Assembly (NCBI GenBank): GCA_021496505.1 | Contig: CP053031.1 | Location: forward strand, 1,411,001-1,475,000 | DNA from: Thermoleophilia bacterium SCSIO 60948 | Lineage (GTDB): Bacteria; Actinomycetota; Thermoleophilia; Solirubrobacterales; 70-9 | Length of the DNA: 64,000 bases | Reading direction: 5' to 3' | Part shown: positions 16,229 through 26,642 of the stretch, one piece after another | Position numbering within the stretch: position 1 is the first letter of the stretch | How the letters are laid out: each line of letters opens with the position of its first letter | Position numbers and translations under genes: made by a program | The notes under the pieces: model-generated | The model's database searches: none | Told to the model about the DNA's origin: nothing | What the model saw: the letters and a program-made list of their open reading frames with translations, nothing else

Positions 16229-16248
16229 CCCCGCGATCGCTCGCGGGG
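16229..16248 (+). terminator. Hairpin between membrane-protein set and gatC
   Basis: CCCCGCGA, loop TCGC, TCGCGGGG: an 8-bp perfect stem 7 bases after the stop codon. No U-run. Its place just before the gatC -10 element fits a transcript end. Confidence 0.55.
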
Positions 16249-16259
16249 CGCCGTCGCCG

Positions 16260-16265
16260 TAGACT
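16260..16265 (+). promoter_or_regulatory. -10 hexamer TAGACT of gatC, leaderless
   Basis: TAGACT ends 7 bases before the GTG at 16273. It fixes the gatC start far downstream of the first in-frame start codon. Confidence 0.55.
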
Positions 16266-16272
16266 GGCCGCC

Positions 16273-16557
16273 GTGATCGACCGCGCCCAGGTGACCCACG
16301 TAGCCCGCCTCGCGCGGCTCGAGCTCTCCGAGACGGAGATCGAGAGCCTGACCGGTGAGCTGTCGGGGATCCTCGATCACGTCGAGCGGATTGCCGCGCT
16401 CGATCTCGAGGGGACGCCGCCGACGACACACGTCGTCGAGCTCGAGAACGTCCTGCGACCCGACGAGCCGCGGCCGAGCCTGCCGCGCGACGTCGCGCTT
16501 GCCAGCGCACCCGAACCGCGCGACGGGGCCTTCGCGGTCCCCTCCCCGCAGGCGTGA
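16273..16557 (+). CDS. gatC: Asp-tRNA(Asn)/Glu-tRNA(Gln) amidotransferase subunit C
   Basis: Small subunit of GatCAB, 94 residues, which wraps GatA and stabilises the complex. It shows the family pattern: VTHVARLARLELSETEIE, GELSGILDHVERI, then THVVELENVLRPDEPRPSL, with a Pro-rich end. The GTG at 16273 is chosen because the protein begins as GatC proteins do and a TAGACT hexamer lies 7 bases upstream. The longer in-frame ORF would overlap the preceding membrane gene and is not credible. Its stop overlaps the gatA start by 4 bases. Confidence 0.93.
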   Translation: MIDRAQVTHVARLARLELSETEIESLTGELSGILDHVERIAALDLEGTPPTTHVVELENVLRPDEPRPSLPRDVALASAPEPRDGAFAVPSPQA

Positions 16558-18014
16558 GCGCCGGCGGCGACGAGCACGTCCTCGAGCTGAGCGCGGCCGA
16601 GGCTCTCGAGGCGATTCGCGGCGGCGAGCTCGACGCGCGCGAGATCTTCGAGCTCTACGCGGGCCGGGCGGCGTCCGACGCGACGAACTCATACCTCTGG
16701 ACGGCCTCGCCGGACGCGGAGCTCGGCCCGACGGACGCGGCTCTCGGCGGACTGCCGCTCGCCGTCAAGGACCTCTTCTGCACGGAGGGCATCGAGACGA
16801 CCAGCGGGTCGCGGATCCTCGAGGGCTACGTACCGCCCTACACCGCCACCTCCGTCGCCCGGGTCGAGGCCGCCGGCGCGTCGATCCTCGGCAAGACGAA
16901 CATGGACGAGTTCGCGATGGGCTCGTCGAACGAGAACTCGGCCTACGGGCCGGTCCTCAACCCCTGGGACCACTCCCGGGTCCCAGGTGGCTCGTCGGGC
17001 GGCTCCGCCGCGACGGTCGCGGCACGGACGGCGCCGTGGGCTCTCGGCACCGACACCGGAGGCTCGATCCGCCAGCCCGCCTCGCTCTGCGGGATCGTCG
17101 GCCTGAAGCCAACCTACGGCGCGATCTCGCGCTACGGGATGATCGCCTTCGCCTCCTCGCTCGACCAGTGCGGGACGCTGACGCGGACCGTCGCCGACTC
17201 CGCTCTGCTGTTGCGCGAGCTCGAGGGACGTGACCCGATGGACTCGACCTCGTTCGGGATCCCGGAGCCGATCGAGCTTCCCACGCGTCAGGACCTCTCC
17301 GGGCTTCGCTTCGGGGTCGGCAAGGGCTTCGGATCCGATGCCGAGGGCATCGAGCCGGGAGTCGCGGAGGTCTTCGATGCCGCGATCGGCGAGATCTTCG
17401 CGCTCGGCGGCGAGGTGACCGAGGTCGAGCTGCCGCACGCCCACCACGGGATCTCCGCCTACTACGTACTCGCGCCGGCCGAGGCATCGTCCAACCTCGC
17501 TCGCTACGACGGCGTCCGCTACGGCTTCCGCGCGCCCGATGCCACCGACCTCGGCTCGATGTACGAGCTGACCCGCGAGCAGGGCTTCGGCGCCGAGGTC
17601 AAGCGCCGGATCATGCTCGGCACCTACGCGCTCTCCTCCGGCTACTACGACGCCTACTACGGGCGCGCGCAGAAGGTCCGGACGCTGATCGCCGCGGACC
17701 TACGCCGGGTCTTCTCCGAGGTGGACTTCCTGATCACGCCGACCTCGCCGACTGTCGCCTTCGAGCTCGGCGAGCGGACCGCCGATCCGCTCGCGATGTA
17801 CCTCTCCGACTACTTCACGGTCCCGATGTCGCTCGCCGGAACGCCGGCGATCTCGATCCCCGCCGGGCTGGCCGAGCCGGCCGGCGGCGGCCCCGAGCTC
17901 CCGGTCGGGCTTCAGATCGCGGGCCCCGCGTTCTCGGAGTCGAAGCTGCTCGACGCGGCGCACGCGCTCGAGGCACAGATCGAGTTCGATCCCTCGCCGG
18001 CGGTTGCTCGATGA
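16554..18014 (+). CDS. gatA: Asp-tRNA(Asn)/Glu-tRNA(Gln) amidotransferase subunit A
   Basis: Amidase-signature subunit of 486 residues that releases ammonia from glutamine for GatB. The Ser-cisSer-Lys triad is visible: Lys72 (LPLAVKDLF), the GGSSGGSAATV loop (Ser147/148) and Ser171 in TDTGGSIRQPAS. Length is normal. The GTG start overlaps gatC and the stop overlaps gatB (ATGA), so the three genes form one coupled operon. With gltX in the same window this supports indirect synthesis of Gln-tRNA and/or Asn-tRNA; which tRNAs are used depends on whether glnS and asnS exist elsewhere. Confidence 0.96.
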   Translation: MSAGGDEHVLELSAAEALEAIRGGELDAREIFELYAGRAASDATNSYLWTASPDAELGPTDAALGGLPLAVKDLFCTEGIETTSGSRILEGYVPPYTATSVARVEAAGASILGKTNMDEFAMGSSNENSAYGPVLNPWDHSRVPGGSSGGSAATVAARTAPWALGTDTGGSIRQPASLCGIVGLKPTYGAISRYGMIAFASSLDQCGTLTRTVADSALLLRELEGRDPMDSTSFGIPEPIELPTRQDLSGLRFGVGKGFGSDAEGIEPGVAEVFDAAIGEIFALGGEVTEVELPHAHHGISAYYVLAPAEASSNLARYDGVRYGFRAPDATDLGSMYELTREQGFGAEVKRRIMLGTYALSSGYYDAYYGRAQKVRTLIAADLRRVFSEVDFLITPTSPTVAFELGERTADPLAMYLSDYFTVPMSLAGTPAISIPAGLAEPAGGGPELPVGLQIAGPAFSESKLLDAAHALEAQIEFDPSPAVAR

Positions 18015-19465
18015 GCTCCGCCGAGCGCTGGGAGCCGGTGATCGGGCTGGAGATCCACGTCCAGCTATCGACCCGCACGAAGATGTTCTGCGGCTGCGAG
18101 TTGTCGTTCGGCGACGATCCGAACGTCCACACCTGCCCAGTCTGCCTGGCCCATCCGGGGGCGCTCCCGGTCCCCAACGAGGCGGCGATCGACTCGGCGA
18201 TCAAGATCGGCCTCGCCCTTGGTTGCGAGATCGCGCCGCGCTCGATCTTCCACCGCAAGAACTACTTCTATCCGGACTCGCCCAAGGCCTACCAGATCAG
18301 TCAGTACGACGTTCCGATCTGCGGCGCCGGGCGGCTCGGCGACGTCAGGATCCACCGCGCCCACCTCGAGGAGGACGCGGCGAAGCTCGTCCACGTCTCC
18401 GAGTCCGGCCGGATCCACGATTCGGGTGCCTCGCTCGTCGACTTCAACCGCGGCGGCACGCCGCTCGTCGAGATCGTCACCGAGCCTGACCTCCACGACG
18501 CGGCGCAGGCGCGCGAGTGGCTGACGCTGCTCCGCAACACCGTGCGCCAGCTCGGAGTCTCCGACGTGAACATGGAGGAGGGCAGCCTGCGCTGCGACGC
18601 GAACATCTCGCTTCGCCCCGCGGGCAGCTCCGAGCTCGGCACGAAGACCGAGCTCAAGAACATGAACAGCTTCCGGTTCCTCGAGCGCGGGGTGAAGGCC
18701 GAGATCGAGCGCCAGGCGGCGCTGCTCGACGCCGGTGAGAGCGTCGTCCAGGAGACGCTTCACTTCGATCCCCGAAGTGGCTCGCTCACCTCGCTGCGCT
18801 CGAAGGAGGAGGCGCACGACTATCGCTACTTCCCCGAGCCCGACCTCGTCGCCGTCGCGCCGAGCGAGGAGCGGATCGAGCGGATCCGCGCCGAGCTCCC
18901 GGAGCTTCCGGCCGAGCGTCGGGCGCGCTACTCGGGCGAGCTCGGCCTGCCCGCCGACACCGCGACCCAGCTCGCCTTCGATGCCGAGCTAGCCGCCTTC
19001 TTCGAGTCGGCACTGGGGTCCCGTGACGGCGACCGACCGGAGCCCCGGACGCTCGCCAATTGGGTGACCGGCGAGCTCGCTCCGCGACTCCGCGACGCCG
19101 GTGGGAGTCCCGAGGCCTCGAAGGTCACGCCGGCGGCCCTCGCAAGCCTCGCCGCGATGGCCGAGGCCAAACAGGTTTCGAGCGGGTCGGCGCGCCAGGT
19201 GCTCGACCACCTCGTCGCCGAGGGCGGCGACCCGGCGCGGATCGTCGAGCGCGAGGGTCTCGGGCAGATCGAGGGCGACTCGGGTGAGCTCGCCGAGCTG
19301 GTCGCGGCGGCGATCGAGGCGAACCCGGATGCCGCCGAATCGATCCGCAACGGTCGCATGCAGGCGATCGGACCGATCATGGGCGCCGTGATGCGCGAGA
19401 CGAAGGGCCGCGCCGACGGTGGCGAGGTGACGCGTCTGGTCCGCGAGCAGCTCGGGCTCGGCTGA
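18011..19465 (+). CDS. gatB: Asp-tRNA(Asn)/Glu-tRNA(Gln) amidotransferase subunit B
   Basis: Kinase and transamidase subunit of 484 residues that activates the mischarged aminoacyl-tRNA and amidates it. Signatures: EPVIGLEIHVQL near the start, Zn-binding Cys residues (MFCGCE ... CPVCLAHPGALPV), FHRKNYFYPDSPKAYQISQYD, EDAAKLVH, VDFNRGGTPLVEIVTEPD, LRCDANISLRP and KTELKNMNSF. The C-terminal helical and YqeY-like tail that holds the tRNA elbow is present. The ATG overlaps the gatA stop by 4 bases. Confidence 0.96.
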   Translation: MSSAERWEPVIGLEIHVQLSTRTKMFCGCELSFGDDPNVHTCPVCLAHPGALPVPNEAAIDSAIKIGLALGCEIAPRSIFHRKNYFYPDSPKAYQISQYDVPICGAGRLGDVRIHRAHLEEDAAKLVHVSESGRIHDSGASLVDFNRGGTPLVEIVTEPDLHDAAQAREWLTLLRNTVRQLGVSDVNMEEGSLRCDANISLRPAGSSELGTKTELKNMNSFRFLERGVKAEIERQAALLDAGESVVQETLHFDPRSGSLTSLRSKEEAHDYRYFPEPDLVAVAPSEERIERIRAELPELPAERRARYSGELGLPADTATQLAFDAELAAFFESALGSRDGDRPEPRTLANWVTGELAPRLRDAGGSPEASKVTPAALASLAAMAEAKQVSSGSARQVLDHLVAEGGDPARIVEREGLGQIEGDSGELAELVAAAIEANPDAAESIRNGRMQAIGPIMGAVMRETKGRADGGEVTRLVREQLGLG

Positions 19466-19501
19466 GGATTCACCGAACCCGGGCTGGGCAGGGAGAGAGC
19501 T

Positions 19502-20839
19502 ATGGCATGGAACGTCGTGATCGCCGGCGGGGGCTTCGGAGGTCTCCACACGGCCCACAAGCTCGAGCGCCTGCTGCCCAAGCAGTCGACGCGTCTGACC
19601 CTCGTCAACGACGTCAACTTCACGCTCTATACGCCGTTCCTGCCCGAGGCCGCATCGGGAACGCTCGAGCCGCGTCATGTCGTGACCCCGATCCGCGACG
19701 TGCTCAAGCGGACCTTTCTGCGCCTCGGCGCGGTGACCGCGCACGACCCGGCCGCGCGCACGGTGACGATGACGAACCACGACGGCGAGGTCGACGAGCT
19801 CGCCTATGACCAGCTCGTCGTCGCGATCGGCTCGGTCTCGCGGCTGCTGCCCGTGCCCGGCCTGGGCGAGCACGCCGTCGGGTTCAAGAACCTCGCCGAC
19901 GCGATCCAGCTGCGAAATCAGGTCGTCGAGAGCCTCGAGGCGGCCAACGCGACCGAGGACCGGGCCAAGCGCGAGAAGCTCCTGACCTTCGTCTTCGTCG
20001 GTGGCGGCTACGCCGGCCTCGAGGCGCTCGCCGAGCTCCAGGACTTCGCCGCCGCGGCGATGGACCGCTACCCGCGTGCCCGACTGAGCGGGATGCGCTG
20101 GATCCTCGTCGAGGCCGCCGACAGGGTGCTGCCGGAGATCGACAGGAACCTCGCCGACTACGCGGTCCGCGAGCTGCGCAGCCGCGGCATCCAGATCATG
20201 CTGAACACGCGGATCGAGGAGCTGCGCGAAGGTGAGGCGCTGCTGTCGACCGGCGAGCGCGTGGCCACGAAGTGCGTCGTGTGGACGACTGGCGTGGCGC
20301 CGCACCCGGCGCTGAAAGAGCTCTCGCTGCCGCTCGATGACTCGGGCAAGGTGATCGTCGACGATCACATGCGGGTCGAGGGCCTCGACGGTGTCTGGGC
20401 GATCGGCGACGGAGCCGCGGTCCCGGATCCGGACCGAAACGGTGAGCGCCCCTGCCCGCCGACGGCCCAGCACGCGATCCGCCAGGGTCGTGCCGTGGCC
20501 AAGAACGTCGCCGCCGAGCTCGGGATCGGCAAGGCCGCGCCGTTCTCCTATTCGAACAAGGGTCAGTTCGTCAACCTCGGCCGCTACAAGGCGGTCGGCA
20601 AGCTCGGCGAGCAGACCTTCTCGGGCTTCCCCGCCTGGTGGATGGCGCGCAGCTACCACATGAGCCAGATCCCGGGGTTCTCTCGCAAGGCGCGAGCGGT
20701 CGCCGACTGGACCGTCAGCCTGCCGTTCGCTCGCGACGTCGCGGAGGTCGGTTCGATCGGCCATCCGCGTCCGCTCAGCGACGAGGAGTACCGGCGCGGC
20801 GGCGCGCAGCGCCCGCTCGCGCCGACCGAGGAGGACTGA
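19502..20839 (+). CDS. ndh: Type II NADH:quinone oxidoreductase (NDH-2)
   Basis: FAD enzyme of 445 residues that passes electrons from NADH to menaquinone without pumping protons. Two Rossmann motifs are visible: IAGGGFGGLHTAHKLE (FAD, about 6-21) and FVFVGGGYAGLEALAEL (NADH, about 164-180). Further motifs are YTPFLPEAASGTLEPRHVV, YDQLVVAIGS, WTTGVAPHP, WAIGDGA, and PPTAQHAIRQG of the quinone-side region. The C-terminus is amphipathic rather than a clear membrane span, as in other monotopic NDH-2. A GGGAGAG ribosome site precedes the ATG. The men genes 7-20 kb downstream would supply its quinone. Confidence 0.88.
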   Translation: MAWNVVIAGGGFGGLHTAHKLERLLPKQSTRLTLVNDVNFTLYTPFLPEAASGTLEPRHVVTPIRDVLKRTFLRLGAVTAHDPAARTVTMTNHDGEVDELAYDQLVVAIGSVSRLLPVPGLGEHAVGFKNLADAIQLRNQVVESLEAANATEDRAKREKLLTFVFVGGGYAGLEALAELQDFAAAAMDRYPRARLSGMRWILVEAADRVLPEIDRNLADYAVRELRSRGIQIMLNTRIEELREGEALLSTGERVATKCVVWTTGVAPHPALKELSLPLDDSGKVIVDDHMRVEGLDGVWAIGDGAAVPDPDRNGERPCPPTAQHAIRQGRAVAKNVAAELGIGKAAPFSYSNKGQFVNLGRYKAVGKLGEQTFSGFPAWWMARSYHMSQIPGFSRKARAVADWTVSLPFARDVAEVGSIGHPRPLSDEEYRRGGAQRPLAPTEED

Positions 20840-20849
20840 GCCGGCCGGC

Positions 20850-20855
20850 GATAAT
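20850..20855 (+). promoter_or_regulatory. Putative -10 GATAAT before the zinc-ribbon gene
   Basis: GATAAT ends 8 bases before the GTG at 20864. AGGAGG lies between them, so the same few bases could serve as promoter of a leaderless transcript or, in a longer transcript, as ribosome site. Confidence 0.45.
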
Positions 20856-20863
20856 CAGGAGGC

Positions 20864-21139
20864 GTGGAGCTCCTCGTCATCCTGCTCGCCTTCGGTCTCG
20901 CCACGGGCTTCGTCGGTCGCTCCAAGGGGAGCTCGTTCTTCATCTGGTTCCTCGTCGGGTTCGTCATCCCGCTGTTCGGCCTGATCGCGGCGTTCATGTA
21001 CCGCTACGAGAAGACCGAGCCCGAGCGCCGCTGTCCGCGCTGCGGCGCGGTCCAGAAGCTCTACGTCCAGGTCTGTCGCCGCTGCGGTGAGGACCTCTAC
21101 CTGCCCGACCCCTCCGAGGTCCGCCAGCCCCGCGTCTGA
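20864..21139 (+). CDS. Small membrane protein with C-terminal zinc ribbon
   Basis: Protein of 91 residues. Two hydrophobic segments (about 2-17 and 24-46, with FFIWFLVGFVIPLFGLIAAF) are followed by a cytoplasmic zinc-ribbon-like motif with four Cys (CPRC ... CRRC, about residues 57-73). The first segment contains a GRSKGSSFFIWF turn typical of small actinobacterial membrane proteins. Zinc ribbons in such a place usually mediate protein contacts or sense metal; no function is known to me. It follows ndh by 24 bases and is convergent with the glycosyltransferase gene. Confidence 0.72.
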   Translation: MELLVILLAFGLATGFVGRSKGSSFFIWFLVGFVIPLFGLIAAFMYRYEKTEPERRCPRCGAVQKLYVQVCRRCGEDLYLPDPSEVRQPRV

Positions 21140-21149
21140 GGGGGAGCGC

Positions 21150-22220
21150 TCAGCGCAGCCAGGTGCGGAAGATCGCGTTCGCGAACCCGATCCCGTAGCG
21201 GACGACCGCGGGCTTCTTCGAGTGGCCTGAGATCCGGCTGACGACGGTGACGGGGACCTCCTTGGCAGGTATCCCGCGCTTGATCGCCTCGATCATGAAC
21301 TCCGAGGTGTGGAACTGCTCCTGGCGCAGCACGAGCATGGGGAGGACGTCGGCGCGCACGGCCCGGTAGCCGTTCGAGCAGTCCGAGACCTTCGTGCGGG
21401 TGATGAACGAGACGAGCCGGTTGAAGAAGACGATCCCGAGCTCGCGGGCCCGGTGGTTGGGCTCGGCCTCGCCGAGCACGCGCGACCCATGGGCCATCGC
21501 CACCTCGCCCGAGAGCACCGGCGCTACGAGTCGTTCCATCTCCTCGGGCAGGTGTTGCCCGTCGGCGTCGATCGTCACGACGATCCGCGCCTTCGAGTCG
21601 GCCATCAGCCGGTAGCCGGTGCGAAGCGCGGCTCCTCCGCCGCGGTTGATCACGTGGCGGGCGACGGTCGCGCCGTGGGCGATCGCGACCTCGGCCGTGC
21701 CGTCGCGCGAGCCGTCGTCGACGACGAGAACCGCCGTCGGGACGCCGCAGACCTCAGGCGCGATCCGGTCCAGGACGACGGCGATGTTGTCGGCCTCGTT
21801 GTAGGCGGGGACCACCACCGCGACTCGGCCCTCGAAGCGCGGCGGGTTGCCGTCGAGGCGGAACTGCTCCCAGGCGAGGCCCTCGAGGAGCGCCGAGACC
21901 TCGCGCGCCACCCTCGACCCCTGCGACAGCGCGCGGACGACGAGCGCGAAGAGGACGAAGATCGCGAGGATCGCGACGCCGACGATCCGGGTGCCGTTCT
22001 CGCGCTCGAATGAGAACGCCGCGAGTACCGCGTCGAGCAGCTCGGTGCCGGCGACGATCGCGAGCGCGACCGCGACCAGCAGCAGGATCAGCACGTCGGC
22101 GTTTCGCAGCGAGCGGCGCCGCGCGATCGCGAACCCGGCGAGCGCGACGGCGATCGCCAGGCCGACGATCCGGATCGCGGTCAGCTCGGGCGGCAGGATG
22201 TCGGCGAAGACGGGGTTCAC
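21150..22220 (-). CDS. GT2 glycosyltransferase with N-terminal membrane segments
   Basis: Protein of 356 residues from the GTG at 22220. Three N-terminal membrane segments (DUF2304-like region, about 14-32, 40-57, 72-95) precede a GT-A domain: VAVVVPAYNEADNIAVVLD, VLVVDDGSRDGTAEVA, the metal-binding VVTIDADGQHLPEEM and SNGYRAVRADVLP. This is the DPM1/polyprenyl-phosphate-mannose-synthase-like GT2 pattern, so the acceptor is probably a polyprenyl phosphate or a membrane glycolipid. An upstream GTG at 22319 is possible but would cover the promoter of the divergent RTX gene, whereas a minus-strand TATCCT (22233-22238) suits 22220. The diverged orientation from sqdB gives no direct link to sulfolipid synthesis. 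Confidence 0.85.
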   Translation of the reverse strand: MNPVFADILPPELTAIRIVGLAIAVALAGFAIARRRSLRNADVLILLLVAVALAIVAGTELLDAVLAAFSFERENGTRIVGVAILAIFVLFALVVRALSQGSRVAREVSALLEGLAWEQFRLDGNPPRFEGRVAVVVPAYNEADNIAVVLDRIAPEVCGVPTAVLVVDDGSRDGTAEVAIAHGATVARHVINRGGGAALRTGYRLMADSKARIVVTIDADGQHLPEEMERLVAPVLSGEVAMAHGSRVLGEAEPNHRARELGIVFFNRLVSFITRTKVSDCSNGYRAVRADVLPMLVLRQEQFHTSEFMIEAIKRGIPAKEVPVTVVSRISGHSKKPAVVRYGIGFANAIFRTWLR

Positions 22221-22300
22221 GGAAGCCCCGGCAGGATAGAGCGGGCTCGGGCGGCCGATCGGCGCGGCCGCGGGCGCCTCATCGGGCAGAGCGCGTCGTG

Positions 22301-22306
22301 TAGCGT
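22301..22306 (+). promoter_or_regulatory. Putative -10 TAGCGT of the RTX-repeat gene
   Basis: TAGCGT about 39 bases before the TTG start at 22345. A GAGGGGG ribosome site (22331-22337) lies between, so this transcript would have a leader. Confidence 0.4.
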
Positions 22307-22344
22307 GCGCCGCCATCACCGATGGCGCTCGAGGGGGTCACAGC

Positions 22345-24322
<1,978 letters not shown>

Positions 24323-24381
24323 ACGGCGCAAGCGCGTTCTCGCGCCACGCGCGCCCCTGGCAGCCGATGTCGGGCGACGGC

Positions 24382-24387
24382 TATGCT
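24382..24387 (+). promoter_or_regulatory. Putative -10 TATGCT of ilvB
   Basis: TATGCT ends 11 bases before the ATG at 24399, so the leader would be only a few bases. No attenuator-like leader peptide is seen here. Confidence 0.45.
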
Positions 24388-24398
24388 CGACGGTCGAT

Positions 24399-26078
24399 AT
24401 GCGAGCCGCCGACGCACTCTGCGAAGCGCTCCTCGACGAGGGGGTCGAGTACGTCTTCGGCATCCCTGGTGGAGCCAGCCTTCCGCTCTACGACGCCCTG
24501 TACGACTCGAAGCTCAAGCACATCCTCGCCCGCCACGAGCAGGGCGCCGGCCACATGGCCGAGGGGTATGCGAAGGCATCGGGGCGGGTCGGCGTAGCGT
24601 TCGCGACCTCGGGCCCCGGCGCGACCAACCTCGTCACGCCGATCGCCGACGCGATGATGGACTCGGTGCCGACCGTGTTCATCACGGGCCAGGTCCGGAC
24701 CGATCTGATCGGGACCGATGGCTTCCAGGAGGCCGATGTCACCGGCATCACGATGCCCGTCGTCAAGCACTCGCTGCTCGTCACGGACCCGCGCCAGATC
24801 CCGTCCTACATCCATCAGGCGTTCCACATCGCGAGCTCCGGCCGCCCGGGCCCGGTGCTCGTCGACGTCCCGCAGGACCTGATCCGCGCCGACATCGACT
24901 ACGCGCCGGCCGAGGGCCCACCCTCGCTCCCCGGCTACAAGCCCTCGCTGCAGGGCAACATCAAGCAGATCCGCATCGCCGCGAAGGCGCTCGCGAATTC
25001 GCGGCGCCCGGTCATCTACGGCGGCGGCGGGATCATCAACGCCGACGCCTCGAGCGAGTTTCGCGAGTTCTGCCACTCCGATCGCCTCCCGGTCACGCTG
25101 ACCGTGATGGGACTCGGTGCCTATCCGGCGCCCGATGAGCAGTGGCTCGGGATGCTCGGCATGCACGGCACTCGCGCGGCGAACTACGCCATGGACGAGG
25201 CCGACCTGATCATCTGCGTCGGCGCGCGCTTCGACGATCGCATCACCGGCAAGCTCTCGGAGTTCGCGCCGCGGGCCAAGTTCGTCCACATCGACGTCGA
25301 CCCGGCCGAGATCTCGAAGAACGTCCCGGCGCACATCCCGATCGTCGGCGACGCGGCCGACGTCCTGCCGAAGCTGACTCGCGAGTACCGCGCGCTGAAG
25401 CCCGACTCGTCGAGGCTCGAGGACTGGTGGGGGCGGATCCGCGCCTGGCAGGCCGAGTATCCGCTGCGCTACGAGGACTCCAACGACGGCGAGATCAAGC
25501 CGCAGTTCATGGTCGAGGCGATGTACGAGGCCTCGAACGGTGAGGCGATCATCACCTCCGACGTCGGCCAGCACCAGATGTGGGCGGCGCAGTACTACCA
25601 CTTCCCCGAGCCGCGCCGGTGGCTCAATTCGGGCGGTCTGGGCACGATGGGATTCGGCCTCCCGGCCGCGATCGGCGCCAAGGTCGCCGTCCCGGATCGC
25701 GACGTCATCTGCCTGTCCGGCGACGGGTCGCTGATCATGACCACGCAGGAGATGGCGACCGCCGCGATCCACGAGATCCCGGTCAAGGTGTTCCTGATGA
25801 ACAACGGCCACTACGGCATGGTCCGCCAGTGGCAGGAGCTCTTCTGGGACGGACGCTACCAGTCGGTCGAGACCGGATCGAGCCCGGACTGGGCGAAGCT
25901 CGCCGAGGCGTTCGGCTGGACCGGTCGCAAGGTGACCGAGAAGCGCGAACTGCGCGACGCGATGCGCGAGGCGATCGAGGCCGACGGACCCGTCCTCCTC
26001 GACGTCCACGTCAGCCGCGAGGAGAACTGCTATCCGATGATCCCGGCCGGCCACGCGGCCAGGGACATGGTGGGCTGA
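24399..26078 (+). CDS. ilvB: Acetolactate synthase, large subunit
   Basis: Thiamine-diphosphate and FAD enzyme of 559 residues for the first common step of valine, leucine and isoleucine synthesis. Signatures: YVFGIPGGASLPLYDAL, catalytic Glu in ARHEQGAGHMAEGYAKASG, ATSGPGATNLVTPIADA, TDGFQEADVTGIT, the ThDP/Mg motif GDGSLIMTTQEMATAAI ... NNGHYGMVRQWQELFW, and the C-terminal VSREENCYPMIPAGHAARDM. The catalytic subunit is followed after one base by its regulatory subunit gene. ilvC, normally the next gene, lies 13 kb downstream beyond the men cluster. Confidence 0.95.
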   Translation: MRAADALCEALLDEGVEYVFGIPGGASLPLYDALYDSKLKHILARHEQGAGHMAEGYAKASGRVGVAFATSGPGATNLVTPIADAMMDSVPTVFITGQVRTDLIGTDGFQEADVTGITMPVVKHSLLVTDPRQIPSYIHQAFHIASSGRPGPVLVDVPQDLIRADIDYAPAEGPPSLPGYKPSLQGNIKQIRIAAKALANSRRPVIYGGGGIINADASSEFREFCHSDRLPVTLTVMGLGAYPAPDEQWLGMLGMHGTRAANYAMDEADLIICVGARFDDRITGKLSEFAPRAKFVHIDVDPAEISKNVPAHIPIVGDAADVLPKLTREYRALKPDSSRLEDWWGRIRAWQAEYPLRYEDSNDGEIKPQFMVEAMYEASNGEAIITSDVGQHQMWAAQYYHFPEPRRWLNSGGLGTMGFGLPAAIGAKVAVPDRDVICLSGDGSLIMTTQEMATAAIHEIPVKVFLMNNGHYGMVRQWQELFWDGRYQSVETGSSPDWAKLAEAFGWTGRKVTEKRELRDAMREAIEADGPVLLDVHVSREENCYPMIPAGHAARDMVG

Positions 26079-26079
26079 G

Positions 26080-26634
26080 ATGGGTGAACCGGGAACCCAG
26101 GACGTCGTCAGGCTCGAGGACCTCGAGGCCGGCCGCGCGCTGACCGGCCGCCGGCACATCCTCTCGCTGACCGTCGAGGACACGCCGGGCGTCCTGGCGC
26201 GGATCGCCGGCCTGTTCAGCCGCCGCGGCTTCAACATCGACACGCTCGCGGTCGGGCCGACCGAGGATCCGGACATCTCGCGGATCACGCTGACGCTCGA
26301 CGGTGCCGTGCACCCGATCGATCAGGTCACCAAGCAGCTCCACAAGCTGGTCAACGTGATCAAGATCCGCGACATGGACCCGCAGACCACGGTCGCGCGG
26401 GAGATGGCCCTGCTGCGGATCTCCGCCGGGGTCGATGGTCGGGCCGAGGTCATGCAGTTCGCCGAGATCTTCCAGGCGAAGATCATCGACGTCTCGCGCC
26501 GGACGTTGACCGTCGAGATCACAGGGACCCAGGAGCGGATCGACTCGTTCGAGCGCATGGTCCGCCCACACGGGCTCGTCGAGATGGTCCGCACGGGCGA
26601 GATCGCGATCACGCGCTCGCGCCAAGACTCCTAG
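26080..26634 (+). CDS. ilvN: Acetolactate synthase, small regulatory subunit
   Basis: Regulatory subunit of 184 residues that confers valine feedback inhibition and stimulates IlvB. An N-terminal ACT domain (HILSLTVEDTPGVLARIAGLFSRRGFNIDTLAVG, about 26-59) is followed by the second ferredoxin-like domain (REMALLRISAGVDGR; FAEIFQAKIIDVSRRTLTVEITG; IDSFERMVRPHGLVEMVRTGEIAI). The ~25-residue N-terminal extension before the ACT domain is longer than in E. coli IlvN. The start ATG is one base after the ilvB stop. Confidence 0.95.
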   Translation: MGEPGTQDVVRLEDLEAGRALTGRRHILSLTVEDTPGVLARIAGLFSRRGFNIDTLAVGPTEDPDISRITLTLDGAVHPIDQVTKQLHKLVNVIKIRDMDPQTTVAREMALLRISAGVDGRAEVMQFAEIFQAKIIDVSRRTLTVEITGTQERIDSFERMVRPHGLVEMVRTGEIAITRSRQDS

Positions 26635-26642
26635 GCCTTCGG

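Noticed and set aside
22221..22319. Longer GT2 glycosyltransferase starting at GTG 22319
   Set aside because: The extra 33 residues are low complexity and would cover the TAGCGT promoter of the divergent RTX gene, while a TATCCT lies at suitable distance from GTG 22220.
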